This document shows, piece by piece, positions 45,454-53,389 of a stretch of DNA of 64,000 bases. The notes beneath the pieces are model-generated. The model had not been told where the DNA came from. It saw nothing but the letters and a program-made list of their open reading frames with translations, and did no database searches. Numbering within the stretch: position 1 is the first letter of the stretch; each line of letters opens with the position of its first letter. Both the position numbers and the translations under genes were made by a program. Source of the stretch: JBBQXH01 sp963710975 (lineage in GTDB: Bacteria; Actinomycetota; Thermoleophilia; Gaiellales; Gaiellaceae); NCBI GenBank assembly GCA_963710975.1, contig CAVQCG010000003.1, positions 620,001 through 684,000 on the forward strand. The letters are read 5' to 3'.

Positions 45454-46074
45454 CTATGCCTCCGCACGGGCGCGGTCATAGGAGCCGGGGTCGTTGACGT
45501 CGGCGAGTGATCGGAGTCCAGGGTCGGCCGCGGCCAGCACAGGGTCGTCGAGCAACGTCGACACGTCGAGGTAGCGGGTGCGGGCCCGCTCGGCGAGGAG
45601 CGATGCGCGGAGTCGATCGGCCGCGAGGAGATCCTCCGCCACGGTCAGCAGCGCAACGCGGTAGACAGCCGAGAGCGGGTACGTGCGTTCGCCGTCGCGG
45701 GGAACGACGGCATCGACAGTCTCGTCGAGCGCAGCAACGATCCGTCGGACGAAGGCCGGATGGAGGAACGGAACATCGGTCGAGGAGACGAACGCGGCCC
45801 CTGCGCGCCCATGAACTGCCCGAAGGCCAGCGGCGATTCCTTCCAGGGGCCCTCGTCCCTCGGCCGCGTCGACGGCGAACTCGATCCCCGCGGGCAGGGT
45901 GGGCAGCGCCTGCCCAGGTGCATGAACGACGACGACCGGCCCGTCGACCGCCATGTCGAGCGTCATCGCAATGTGCTCGACGAGCGGCCGTCCCTGCCAC
46001 TCGAGAGTCGCCTTCGCCTGTCCCATACGGGACGATCGGCCACCCGCGAGAACGAGGCCTGCGACAGGGCTCAT
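45454..46074 (-). CDS. mobA: Molybdenum cofactor guanylyltransferase
   Basis: A 206-residue nucleotidyltransferase with LVLAGGRSSRMGQAKATLEW (GTP-binding Gly/Arg/Lys loop), FVSSTDVPFLHPAFV (metal-binding Asp) and PLSAVYRVALL. MobA adds GMP to molybdopterin, making the bis-MGD cofactor used by formate dehydrogenase. Its location beside fdhD supports that role. It is transcribed leftwards, opposite to the fdh genes. Intact. Confidence 0.85.
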   Translation of the reverse strand: MSPVAGLVLAGGRSSRMGQAKATLEWQGRPLVEHIAMTLDMAVDGPVVVVHAPGQALPTLPAGIEFAVDAAEGRGPLEGIAAGLRAVHGRAGAAFVSSTDVPFLHPAFVRRIVAALDETVDAVVPRDGERTYPLSAVYRVALLTVAEDLLAADRLRASLLAERARTRYLDVSTLLDDPVLAAADPGLRSLADVNDPGSYDRARAEA

Positions 46075-46507
46075 GGACCGATGCTACCCCTCGGCTGACG
46101 TTCGTCCGTAGGCGAGCTACCCGGCCGGGTTTCTGCGCACGGCGTGACGGCGGGGCTCGTCATAGGTCTCGAGCACCAGCCTGAGCGGCCCGTATTCGCG
46201 CTCCCCGACGCGGAGACCTTCTGCTTCGGGCCCTGGCCTCGGTGGACTCTCGTCATGAGTTCCGTCACACATCTCGCCTCGCCCTGAGTGGAACCCGACC
46301 GCGTGTGATAGAGGTCGCGGTACCGGCCTGGACAGGTTCGGGTGAGGATTGCCTCACTCTCGAGCCACACGTCCGCCTGCGAGGTGTCCAACCCGGCCAG
46401 CCCCCGGCTTCAGTTGAAGCGGAACCCGATACAGGGGTCAGACCCCTTCCTGGGCGAGGGTGAATCGGCGCGGATCGGTCACCGTCTTGTGACGATTGCG
46501 GGGCAGA
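46075..46507. other. 433-base gap between mobA and purA
   Basis: No convincing conserved gene. It holds one possible 51-codon frame (46117-46272, minus strand) and a perfect palindrome AGGGGTC-A-GACCCCT (46433-46447) that may be a mobile-repeat remnant or hairpin. The mobA promoter presumably lies near its left end. I see no tRNA-like structure. Confidence 0.5.
46117..46272 (-). CDS. Possible small protein, 51 residues
   Basis: The frame starts ATG after GGGCGAGGCGAG, reads MCDGTHDESPPRPG and ends YDEPRRHAVRRNPAG. It is hydrophilic, with no recognised domain and only a plausible ribosome site as support. It may be chance. Confidence 0.25.
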   Translation of the reverse strand: MCDGTHDESPPRPGPEAEGLRVGEREYGPLRLVLETYDEPRRHAVRRNPAG

Positions 46508-47812
46508 TCAGTCTGCGTGCCGGAGCGCTGCGAGATCGTGGCGCGCGAGCACGCGCTCGCGTTCGGCGCCGGTGCCGACGAGGCTGACCTCGACCTCGAG
46601 CTGCTCCTCGACGAAATCGACGTACCGACGCGCATTCGGCGGGAGGGCGTCCGCGTCCGTGAGTGCGTCCAGCGGCTGGAGCCACCCGGGAAGCGTCTCG
46701 TAGATCGGTGCTGCGTGATGAAAATCGCTCTGATGAGCCGGAAAGTCCTCGCTCTCCGAGCCGTCTGGGAGCCGGTAGCGCACGCAGATCGGGATCTCGT
46801 CGAACGCCGACAGCACGTCGAGCTTCGTGAGCGCAAGCGAGGTGAGCCCGTTGATGCGCACGGCGAAGCGGAGCGCCGGAAGATCCAGCCAGCCGCAGCG
46901 CCGTTCCCTGCCCGTGGTCGTGCCGTACTCACCGCCGAGCTCGCGGAGCCGACCCTGATCGCTACCCCGGATCTCTGTTGGAAACGGCCCCTCGCCGACT
47001 CGCGTGACGTAGGCCTTTGCGACGCCGAGAACCTCGTCGATCCGTGTCGGGCCGATCCCGACTCCGGTTGCTGCACCACCCGCGATGGGGTTGGACGACG
47101 TGACGAACGGATAGGTCCCGTGGTCGACGTCGAGGAGCGAACCCTGCCCACCTTCGAGGAGCACGCGCGAGCCGTCGCGGAGCGCGAGGTCGACGAGAAG
47201 GGACGTGTCGGCGATGTAGGGGCGAAGTCGCACGGCCCAGCGCTCCGACTGCTCGGCGACGGCATCGAGCTCGAGCGGAGGCGCACCGTACACCCGCTCG
47301 AGCCAGACGTTCTTCTCGGCGAGCGCCACCTCGATCTTTTGGCGCAGGATCTTCCCGTCCAGCACGTCCTGGACGCGGATTCCGAGTCGCGCGTACTTGT
47401 CGGCGTAGGTCGGCCCGATCCCGCGACGGGTCGTGCCGATCTGGAGCTTGCCGAGCCGCCGCTCGCTCGCCTGGTCGAGCGCGATGTGCCATGGCATGAC
47501 CAGGTGGGCGTTCCCTGAGATGCGGATGGCTCTCGTCGATACGTCTCGTGCCTCCAGATCATCGAGCTCTCGGATGAAGACCTCGGGATCGATGACGCAG
47601 CCGGCGCCGAGGATGCAGAGTGTGTTCGGATAGAGAATTCCGGACGGGATGTGATGGAGCTTGTACGTCTGGCCGTTCGTGATGATCGTGTGGCCGGCGT
47701 TGGGGCCACCCTGATAGCGACAGACGACGTCCGAGTGGCTCGCGAGCAGATCGACGATCTTGCCCTTCCCCTCGTCGCCCCATTGAGCACCGACGATGAC
47801 GGTCGCGGGCAT
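46508..47812 (-). CDS. purA: Adenylosuccinate synthetase
   Basis: An intact 434-residue PurA. The N-terminal IVGAQWGDEGKGKIVD loop (GTP and IMP binding, catalytic Asp), RYQGGPNAGHTI with the catalytic His, and TRRGIGPTYADKYAR are diagnostic. The C-terminal LDVLSAFDEIPICVRY region, from the GTP-binding half, is also present. It condenses IMP and aspartate with GTP hydrolysis, the first committed step to AMP. It follows dnaB on the same strand with a 27-base gap. Confidence 0.95.
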   Translation of the reverse strand: MPATVIVGAQWGDEGKGKIVDLLASHSDVVCRYQGGPNAGHTIITNGQTYKLHHIPSGILYPNTLCILGAGCVIDPEVFIRELDDLEARDVSTRAIRISGNAHLVMPWHIALDQASERRLGKLQIGTTRRGIGPTYADKYARLGIRVQDVLDGKILRQKIEVALAEKNVWLERVYGAPPLELDAVAEQSERWAVRLRPYIADTSLLVDLALRDGSRVLLEGGQGSLLDVDHGTYPFVTSSNPIAGGAATGVGIGPTRIDEVLGVAKAYVTRVGEGPFPTEIRGSDQGRLRELGGEYGTTTGRERRCGWLDLPALRFAVRINGLTSLALTKLDVLSAFDEIPICVRYRLPDGSESEDFPAHQSDFHHAAPIYETLPGWLQPLDALTDADALPPNARRYVDFVEEQLEVEVSLVGTGAERERVLARHDLAALRHAD

Positions 47813-47839
47813 GCGGTCTCTAGCCTACTCGTCGATCTG

Positions 47840-49177
47840 TCAGAGCGCGGCGAGATCCGCGAACTTCGCGTACCGCTTGAGGAACGAGAGCTTGATCGAG
47901 TCGGTTGGGCCGTTCCGGTGCTTGGCGAGAATCACCTCGGCGAGGCCCTGCTGGTCTGACTCGTCGTTGTAGTAATCGTCGCGGTAGAGGAAGGCAACGA
48001 GATCGGCGTCCTGCTCGATCGACCCGGACTCGCGGAGGTCGGAAAGAATCGGGCGCTTGTCGTGTCGCTGCTCCACGGCCCGCGAGAGCTGGGACATCGC
48101 AACGATGGGGATGTCCAGATCTCTGGCGAGGAGCTTCAGGTTGCGAGAGATCTGAGAGACCTCCTGGACACGGTTCTCCGACGTCGTTCCGGATGTCATG
48201 AGCTGGAGGTAGTCGACGACGATGAGACCGAGGTCAGGGTGCTTCGACTTGAGGCGACGTGCTTTCGAGCGGATCTCCATCATCGTCACCGACCCTGTGT
48301 CGTCGACGAAGATCGGCGCCTTCGCGAGCTTGTCGCACGCGGCGGTCAGGCGTGGCCAGTCCTCCGGTGCGAGTCTGCCGCTTCGCAGCCGTTGGGACTC
48401 GACCTTTGCCTCGCTGCACATGAGTCGCTGGGTGACCTCTGCCTTCGACATCTCGAGCGTGAAGATCGCAACCGGTGTCCCGTTCCGCACGGCGAGGTTG
48501 GCGGCGACGCACAGGCTGAATGCGGACTTCCCCATGCTTGGGCGGGCAGCGACGATGATCAGGTTTCCGCGCTGAAAACCGGATGTCAGCCGATCGAGAT
48601 CCCGGAAGCCCGACGGCAGGCCTGTCACGTCCGCGCCGGATTCGTACAGCGCCGTGATCCGCTCGAAACTCTCCTTCAGCAGCGCTTCGATGTGCGCGAA
48701 ATCGCCGCTGATGCGCTGCTGGGACAGTCCGAAGATGATCTGTTCGGCCCGGTCGACGAGCTCCGTGGCATCGCCGATGCCTTCCCAGCCGAGCCCGGAG
48801 ATCTCGCCGCCGGCTCGGATCAGGCCGCGCAGCGTCGCGGCTTCTCGGATGATCCGCGCGTAGTGCCCTGCGTTTGCGGTCGTCGGCACGAGTGTCGCGA
48901 GCTCGTGAATGCGCGCTCGACCGCCGACGCCGTCCAGTTCGCCTCGCTCCTCGAGCTCGTCGACGAGAGTGATCGCATCGACCGGCTCGCCTTTCGCGTA
49001 GAGCGTCAGCGCCGCCCGATAGATACGGGCGTGACTCTCACGATAGAAGTCGGGATCCTCGAGGATCTCGCTGACGGCGGCAATGGCCCCCGGGGACAGC
49101 ATCATCGCGCCGAGGACGGATTCCTCGGCGTCGAGACTCTGGGGTGGGACCGGTGCGGCCTGGACTGCTTGAGCCAT
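47840..49177 (-). CDS. dnaB: Replicative DNA helicase DnaB
   Basis: An intact 445-residue DnaB without an intein. The N-terminal domain starts PPQSLDAEESVLGAMM. The RecA-type ATPase domain has Walker A ARPSMGKSAFSL, GLIVVDYLQLM (Walker B) and the DnaB motif MSQLSRAVEQRHDKRPILSD. It unwinds DNA at the replication fork. ATG 49177 matches the family start; the frame is open upstream but unconserved. It is the last member of the rpsF-ssb-rpsR-rplI-dnaB block. A LexA-like box lies 109 bases upstream. Confidence 0.95.
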   Translation of the reverse strand: MAQAVQAAPVPPQSLDAEESVLGAMMLSPGAIAAVSEILEDPDFYRESHARIYRAALTLYAKGEPVDAITLVDELEERGELDGVGGRARIHELATLVPTTANAGHYARIIREAATLRGLIRAGGEISGLGWEGIGDATELVDRAEQIIFGLSQQRISGDFAHIEALLKESFERITALYESGADVTGLPSGFRDLDRLTSGFQRGNLIIVAARPSMGKSAFSLCVAANLAVRNGTPVAIFTLEMSKAEVTQRLMCSEAKVESQRLRSGRLAPEDWPRLTAACDKLAKAPIFVDDTGSVTMMEIRSKARRLKSKHPDLGLIVVDYLQLMTSGTTSENRVQEVSQISRNLKLLARDLDIPIVAMSQLSRAVEQRHDKRPILSDLRESGSIEQDADLVAFLYRDDYYNDESDQQGLAEVILAKHRNGPTDSIKLSFLKRYAKFADLAAL

Positions 49178-49285
49178 GTCAGTACGGGCGAGCCAACCAT
49201 TCCGAGTCTCTGTCTGCAACGTGTGTCTATCGTCCTCTCTCCACAGTCCGCCGCGCGCCAAAACAGGCCTCTGAGCAGCGGAAAG

Positions 49286-49297
49286 AACACATGTTCT
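49286..49297. promoter_or_regulatory. LexA-like SOS box GAAC-ACAT-GTTC before dnaB
   Basis: It fits the Gram-positive/actinobacterial core GAAC-N4-GTTC, including the RNRY centre. The outermost CG/CG pair of the CGAAC-N4-GTTCG consensus is not conserved (A and T flank it). It lies 109 bases upstream of the dnaB ATG. Confidence 0.5.
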
Positions 49298-49440
49298 CAG
49301 ACTGGTCGGACGACGCGTCCCCAGGCTCGACCGTGCATCTGTGGGGCGTTCGTCCGCTCGGAGCGGGAACTTTGTCGTGCATCCACAGGGGTGTGCGTCG
49401 TGCTGCACAGGCTCGCCGTTGCAGCTCCGGACCAGATCAA

Positions 49441-49465
49441 CGTGCCGGGCGCAACACCCGGCACG
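49441..49465. terminator. Hairpin after rplI
   Basis: A perfect 9-bp stem CGTGCCGGG / CCCGGCACG with a 7-base loop lies 35 bases past the rplI stop. No T tract follows. It probably separates rplI from dnaB transcription. Confidence 0.5.
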
Positions 49466-49499
49466 TCACGATCACGAGTCAGCCTCTCTGCGGTGGGGC

Positions 49500-50048
49500 T
49501 CAGCCCGCGGGCTCAGCCTCGAGTGTCGCTTCCGCGTCGGTGGTCCGAGCCTCGACGTCGACCGCAGCCTCCTCGATCGGCTCCTCGTCGGGGAGCTCGC
49601 CACCCTCCGGAACGACGAGCGTCTTGACCGCCACCCGGACGTCCTGGAACACGTCGATCGGGATCTCGTAGCGGCCGACTCGCTTGATGGGCTCGGCGAG
49701 ATCGATCTTCCGTCTGTCCACCCGGATCTTGCGAGCGCGCCAGAGCTCGTCGGCAATGTCGGTCGGCGTGATCGATCCGAACAGGACTCCCTGCATTCCC
49801 GCCTTCACCTCGAACCGAAGCACGGTCTTCGTCAGCGTCTCCGCGATCGTCTCGGCCTGTTCGAAGCTGCGAGCTTCGTGACGGGCTCGCTCCGCGTCTC
49901 GGCGCTGGATCTCGGCCACAAGGGCGGCAGTCGCCGGCTCTGCGAGCTTCCGGGGCTGCAGGTAGTTGCGCATGTAACCGCGCGAGACGGCCACGACCTC
50001 GCCCCGGAGGCCGATCTTCTCGACGTCGGTGAGCAGTACGACGTCCAC
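49500..50048 (-). CDS. rplI: 50S ribosomal protein L9 with acidic C-terminal extension
   Basis: A 182-residue L9. The N-terminal rRNA-binding domain (LLTDVEKIGLRGEVVAVSRG, YMRNYLQPRKLAEPAT), connecting helix and C-terminal domain (LFGSITPTDIADEL) are complete. About 30 extra residues rich in Glu and Ala (PEGGELPDEEPIEEAAVDVE) extend beyond the usual length of about 150. L9 binds 23S rRNA domain V. The start is two bases from the rpsR end. Confidence 0.95.
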   Translation of the reverse strand: MDVVLLTDVEKIGLRGEVVAVSRGYMRNYLQPRKLAEPATAALVAEIQRRDAERARHEARSFEQAETIAETLTKTVLRFEVKAGMQGVLFGSITPTDIADELWRARKIRVDRRKIDLAEPIKRVGRYEIPIDVFQDVRVAVKTLVVPEGGELPDEEPIEEAAVDVEARTTDAEATLEAEPAG

Positions 50049-50050
50049 GA

Positions 50051-50320
50051 TCAGGCTCCGACGTAGGGCAGCAGCGCCATCTCTCGCGCCCGCTTGACGG
50101 CGACGGCGATTTGATCCTGGTGGCGCCGGCAGGCACCGGTGATGCGCCGAGATCTGATCTTCCCCTTCTCGGACGCAAAACGCCGGAGTTGGTTGTAGTT
50201 CTTGTAGTCGACCTCCTCGATCTTCTCCTTGCAGAAGTAACAGCTCTTCCGCCTGGTCGGGCCGGAGGAGGGGCCGGTCTTGCGCTTACGGCTGGTCGAT
50301 CTGTCGCGATCCTTTTCCAC
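50051..50320 (-). CDS. rpsR: 30S ribosomal protein S18
   Basis: An 89-residue S18 with a basic N-terminal tail, CYFCKEKIEEVDYKNYNQLR and KGKIRSRRITGACRRHQDQI. The cysteines (CxxC, then C-x2-H) indicate the zinc-binding form of S18. It pairs with S6 on the 30S platform. Encoded between ssb and rplI in the standard order. Confidence 0.95.
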   Translation of the reverse strand: MEKDRDRSTSRKRKTGPSSGPTRRKSCYFCKEKIEEVDYKNYNQLRRFASEKGKIRSRRITGACRRHQDQIAVAVKRAREMALLPYVGA

Positions 50321-50330
50321 TGTGTCTCTC

Positions 50331-50780
50331 CTAGAACGGAATGTCGTCTTCTGGCTTGGGCTCGAAGTCGCCGGAGTTCGGCTGAATGCTGCCGCCTGTC
50401 TTCACATATGTGGGTTCGCCGCCCGGCGGTGGTCCCTCGCTGTCGCCGCGGCTGTCGAGGAACTGCACCTGGAACGCGACGACCTCGACCTTCGATCGCT
50501 TCGAGCCGTCCTGGGCCTCCCACGACGACCAGTCGAGGCGCCCGTCGACTCCGATGCGGCGACCCTTGGCGAGGTGCTGGGCGAGGGTCTCCGCCTGGTT
50601 CCCGAAGACCTTGACGTCGAAAAAGTTGGGCTTGTCGGTCCAGTTGCCCATCTCGTCCTTCTGCCTCCCGTTGACCGCAACTCCGAGTTGGAGGACGGGC
50701 TGTCCGGACGGAAGGTGCCGAAGCTCGGGATCCCGCGTGAGACGTCCGACCAACGTCACATGGTTGATGTCGCCTGCCAT
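50331..50780 (-). CDS. ssb: Single-stranded DNA-binding protein
   Basis: A 149-residue SSB with an OB fold (MAGDINHVTLVGRLTRDPEL, GNWTDKPNFFDVKVFG, GRRIGVDGRLDWSSWEAQDG) and the acidic C-terminal tip DDIPF that recruits repair and replication proteins. The Gly/Pro-rich linker is short. A perfect LexA-type box lies between rpsF and its start, so damage induction is likely. GAGGAG precedes the ATG. Confidence 0.95.
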   Translation of the reverse strand: MAGDINHVTLVGRLTRDPELRHLPSGQPVLQLGVAVNGRQKDEMGNWTDKPNFFDVKVFGNQAETLAQHLAKGRRIGVDGRLDWSSWEAQDGSKRSKVEVVAFQVQFLDSRGDSEGPPPGGEPTYVKTGGSIQPNSGDFEPKPEDDIPF

Positions 50781-50797
50781 CTCCTCGCTCCTCTCTG

Positions 50798-50811
50798 CGA
50801 ACGTGTGTTCG
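50798..50811. promoter_or_regulatory. LexA SOS box CGAAC-GTGT-GTTCG before ssb
   Basis: A perfect 14-base match to CGAACRNRYGTTYG, the LexA site of Gram-positive bacteria and actinobacteria, lies 17 bases upstream of the ssb ATG in the rpsF-ssb gap. It predicts repression of an ssb-internal promoter by LexA. Confidence 0.7.
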
Positions 50812-50815
50812 TATA

Positions 50816-51151
50816 CTACTCGGTCGCCGGGACGGAAGCCGCTGGCTGGGACTTCGTCACGGAACCTCTGGGCCGGCGCACGGCCATGTGGCGCATCGCG
50901 CCGTCGGTGATCCGCAACACGCGGGTCAGCTCGTCGAGCGCCGCCGGGTCGCAATCGAAGCTCAGCAGGTAGTAGTTCGCCTCGCCCTTGTGATCGATCT
51001 CGTAGGCGAGTTTCCGACGGCCCCACGGCTCGTTTCCGAGCCAGTCGCCGCCACCGTTCGTCACGATCTCCCTGGCCCGCTCGATGATCTCCGCCTGACG
51101 CTCGTCGGCGAGCTCGGGGTCGAGCATGAGCAAAACCTCGTATGGGTTCAT
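50816..51151 (-). CDS. rpsF: 30S ribosomal protein S6
   Basis: A 111-residue S6: MNPYEVLLMLDPELADERQA, WGRRKLAYEIDHKGEANYYL and LRITDGAMRHMAVRR. ATG 51151 with GGAGG upstream is the family start; the frame is open further upstream but unconserved. First gene of the rpsF-ssb-rpsR-rplI block. S6 binds S18 and 16S rRNA. Confidence 0.95.
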   Translation of the reverse strand: MNPYEVLLMLDPELADERQAEIIERAREIVTNGGGDWLGNEPWGRRKLAYEIDHKGEANYYLLSFDCDPAALDELTRVLRITDGAMRHMAVRRPRGSVTKSQPAASVPATE

Positions 51152-51295
51152 GTTCCCGATTCCTCCTTCCCTCGGTCTGAAGCGGCCCCACCGCATCGGC
51201 ACCGATCGGGAACGGGCGGCACCTGGGTGGGGCAGGAAGTTCAGCGAGTATAGCGGCGCACTCCGACTTGCCCGCCGACCGGCCCGCATGGAAGA

Positions 51296-51604
51296 GTGAC
51301 AAGAGTGAAACGACTTCTCGCGGTCATCGTCGCTCTCGGAGGGGTGGGTTTCCTGTTCGCCCGCCTTCGGAATCGCCGCCGAGTCGGGGATCCTGTGCCG
51401 GCGGCTGATCCTCGCGCCGAAGAGCTGCGCCGCAAGCTCGCCGAGAATCGGACTGTCCCGGGAGCGTCTCCGGCTGACGAAGGCTCCGCCGATGCGCCGG
51501 TACCTGACGCGGCCGAGGTGTCGGCGGCACGTCAGCGCGTGTACGAGCAGGGACGCATGGCCGTCGACGAGATGCAGCGGGCCGGCACCGAACCCCCGCT
51601 CTGA
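51296..51604 (+). CDS. Small membrane-anchored protein, unknown
   Basis: A 102-residue protein with one N-terminal membrane segment (RLLAVIVALGGVGFLFARL), then a charged, Pro/Ala-rich tail containing RAEELRRKLAENR, a short helical motif seen in actinobacterial membrane proteins. GTG at 51296 or 51305 could start it. Divergent from rpsF and nearly touching the convergent diiron protein gene. Function unknown. Confidence 0.6.
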   Translation: MTRVKRLLAVIVALGGVGFLFARLRNRRRVGDPVPAADPRAEELRRKLAENRTVPGASPADEGSADAPVPDAAEVSAARQRVYEQGRMAVDEMQRAGTEPPL

Positions 51605-51614
51605 CCGTCAGACG

Positions 51615-52502
51615 TCAGTCGTCGTCGAGAAATCCGATCGAGCGGAGGCGGATCTGCCAGAGCCGCATGGCCTCGGCGTAGAAATCCCCCGCGTCGACGC
51701 CGTAGCCGGAGATGACCTGCGCGTCCATGTCGTCGGCGAGCGCCGTCTCGAGCAGCCCTGACGACAGTCCCGCGAAGTACTCCACGAAATCGGAGATCAC
51801 CTTCGTTGCGTGCTCGCGATCCTCGGTCATCCGGCGCCGACAGTACGAGACGCCGAAGCCGATGTGCCGAGCCTCGTCACGCGACACGAGGCGCTGGCCG
51901 GTCAGCAGGCCGGGGAACTCGCCGAACTGCGCGTACTGGTTGGCTGCAAGCGCCTGGGCCGTTCGGGCGACCACCCCCTCTGCAATCAGGTGGTACGCAC
52001 ACACCGCGCGCAGGAAGTCGTCCGGGTCGTCGGAGGTCACGAGCGGCGTGACCTGGCTGTCCAGCGCGTCGTACAGCGTCGACGCGATGATGTCGAGGCG
52101 GGCGTCGGCCATGGCCCGCGCCTCCTCGAACGCCCGGACGCCGAAGACCTCCGAGAGGACGCGGAGCACCGCCTGCATGTGCCGGTACTCGTCCGCGATC
52201 TGCGTTGCGAGAACGAGTTGCGTCTCGTAGTCGGGCGCTCGGAGCAGGAAGGGGGCGAGAATAGTCGCGACCTTGAACTCTGCGTGAAAGCGGTGAGCGA
52301 AGATCCACCGGAAGCCCTCTCGTTGATCCTCGTCGAGAGCGAGGAAGCTCTCCCGGTCACGCGAGAAGTCGATGGCGGCGGGAGACCACTGATTGCGATC
52401 CCAGTGCTCGTAGAGGGCCTTGAACGGTCGGGCGCGCTGCTCGAGGTCCTCCTCCTCGGCCGCCGCCGTCGTGGAGTCGATCAGCTGATCGTTCGTCGTC
52501 AT
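51615..52502 (-). CDS. R2-like ferritin-fold diiron protein
   Basis: A 296-residue protein of the ribonucleotide reductase R2/ferritin-like superfamily. Candidate metal ligands appear as FHAEFKV, ADEYRHMQ (ExxH), AEGVVA and SRDEARHIGFG (ExxH), the E/ExxH/E/ExxH pattern of carboxylate diiron sites. No R1 subunit gene is adjacent, so it may be an oxidase or N-oxygenase-like member rather than a working RNR subunit. The start ATG is 83 bases from the divergent PAS gene start. Confidence 0.72.
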   Translation of the reverse strand: MTTNDQLIDSTTAAAEEEDLEQRARPFKALYEHWDRNQWSPAAIDFSRDRESFLALDEDQREGFRWIFAHRFHAEFKVATILAPFLLRAPDYETQLVLATQIADEYRHMQAVLRVLSEVFGVRAFEEARAMADARLDIIASTLYDALDSQVTPLVTSDDPDDFLRAVCAYHLIAEGVVARTAQALAANQYAQFGEFPGLLTGQRLVSRDEARHIGFGVSYCRRRMTEDREHATKVISDFVEYFAGLSSGLLETALADDMDAQVISGYGVDAGDFYAEAMRLWQIRLRSIGFLDDD

Positions 52503-52584
52503 GCCGCGGATGCTAGTCGCTCTGCCGGCCGGTCGTGCACGGTAGGGCGGCGAGGGCCCCGGATCTGGGCGGTACGCTTGGAAC

Positions 52585-53034
52585 GTGCCGTACTTCATCT
52601 GCCCGAACTGCAAACGCCGCGTGATCGACTCCGACCGGCGTGAGGGGCTGAGCCATCAGCCTGTCGGCTGCTCGGCATGCGGCTTCGGGTTCCTCTTCGA
52701 GCTGCTCGAGGACTACTACCCGGGGCCCAACACCGGCTTTGTCGTCTGTGACGCCGAACTCCGTATCCTCGCGGTCGGACGCGGAATCCTCGAGCTCAGC
52801 GGCTACCGCGAGCAGGATCTGCTGGGCGAGGAGCTCGCGGGTGCGTTCGGCATGCGGGCTGTGAACGGTGACGACCCGGCTGCACTCGCCGTGGAGTGGG
52901 GCGTCCGTCGACTCGGTCAGCCTCTGACGATCTCGATGCGCTCGGGCACGGAGCGCCTCGTGACGGCGGACTTCTTCCCGGCGTACGACGAGGACGGTGG
53001 CCTGCTCGTCGCCCTCTCTCCCCGGGAGCCTTAG
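52585..53034 (+). CDS. Zinc-ribbon/PAS-domain protein
   Basis: A 149-residue protein. The first 40 residues hold CPNC and CSAC knuckles (zinc ribbon). Residues about 50-145 form a PAS domain (TGFVVCDAELRILAVGRGIL, LSGYREQDLLGEELAGAFG, FFPAYDEDGGLLVALSP). No output domain follows, so it would signal through a partner. The start is GTG 52585. The TAG stop is the first triplet region of a tandem repeat array. Confidence 0.75.
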   Translation: MPYFICPNCKRRVIDSDRREGLSHQPVGCSACGFGFLFELLEDYYPGPNTGFVVCDAELRILAVGRGILELSGYREQDLLGEELAGAFGMRAVNGDDPAALAVEWGVRRLGQPLTISMRSGTERLVTADFFPAYDEDGGLLVALSPREP

Positions 53035-53188
53035 GCAAGCCGGCGGAGCCGGCGCGCAGCGGCCGCGGCCGGAGGCCGTCAGGGCGCGTAGTTCAGGGCC
53101 GAAGGCCCGTATCCGGCAAGCCGGCGGAGCCGGCGCGCAGCGGCCGCGGCCGGAGGCCGTCAGGGCGCGTAGTTCAGGGCCGAAGGCC
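53034..53188. repeat. Two direct copies of a 74-bp GC-rich repeat
   Basis: Identical units at 53034-53107 and 53115-53188 (period 81, 7-base linker). Each contains nested short palindromes (GCCGGCggaGCCGGC, CGGCCGCGGCCG, GGCCGAAGGCC) and the motif CGCGCAGCGG shared with the repeats at 13679 and 28561. It lies between the PAS gene and a truncated PPOX gene. Confidence 0.85.
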
Positions 53189-53241
53189 TGACTGCCCGGT
53201 CGTGGTCAGGTGGGGGGAAGAGCGCGCACAGGTCTGCGAAC

Positions 53242-53370
53242 TCAGAGGCCCTTCGGGAAGACGTTGACGAGTCCGTCGACGCTCGTCGGCGCGGTCGCCA
53301 CGAAGAAGACGTGCTGGCCCTCGATGAACCCGGCGATCCGGCCGTCGATCTCGTCGAATGCCTCGGCCAT
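53242..53370 (-). pseudogene. Truncated PPOX-family gene, 42 codons
   Basis: It reads MAEAFDEIDGRIAGFIEG, QHVFFVATAPTSVDGLVNVF and PKGL, then a stop. This is the start of a much longer PPOX-family protein, in which the conserved barrel continues past PKGL. The remainder is missing and the tandem GC repeats lie just beyond the break, so a deletion or a repeat-driven misassembly removed the rest. ATG 53370 follows the stop of the large cyclase protein on the same strand. Confidence 0.65.
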
Positions 53371-53389
53371 GCGAGTCGAGTCCAAGCCT

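Larger units (their letters stand above)
49178..49499. other. 322-base dnaB upstream region
   Basis: Non-coding. It contains a LexA-like box (49286-49297), a rplI-proximal hairpin (49441-49465) and a pair of TCCACAG/TCTGTGG-like boxes around 49338-49393 on opposite strands. A separate dnaB promoter probably lies here. Confidence 0.5.

Noticed and set aside
53242..53244. A second selenocysteine candidate: TGA in the PPOX remnant
   Set aside because: No conserved protein sequence continues after the TGA in frame, and no SECIS-like hairpin with a GGTCT-type loop follows.
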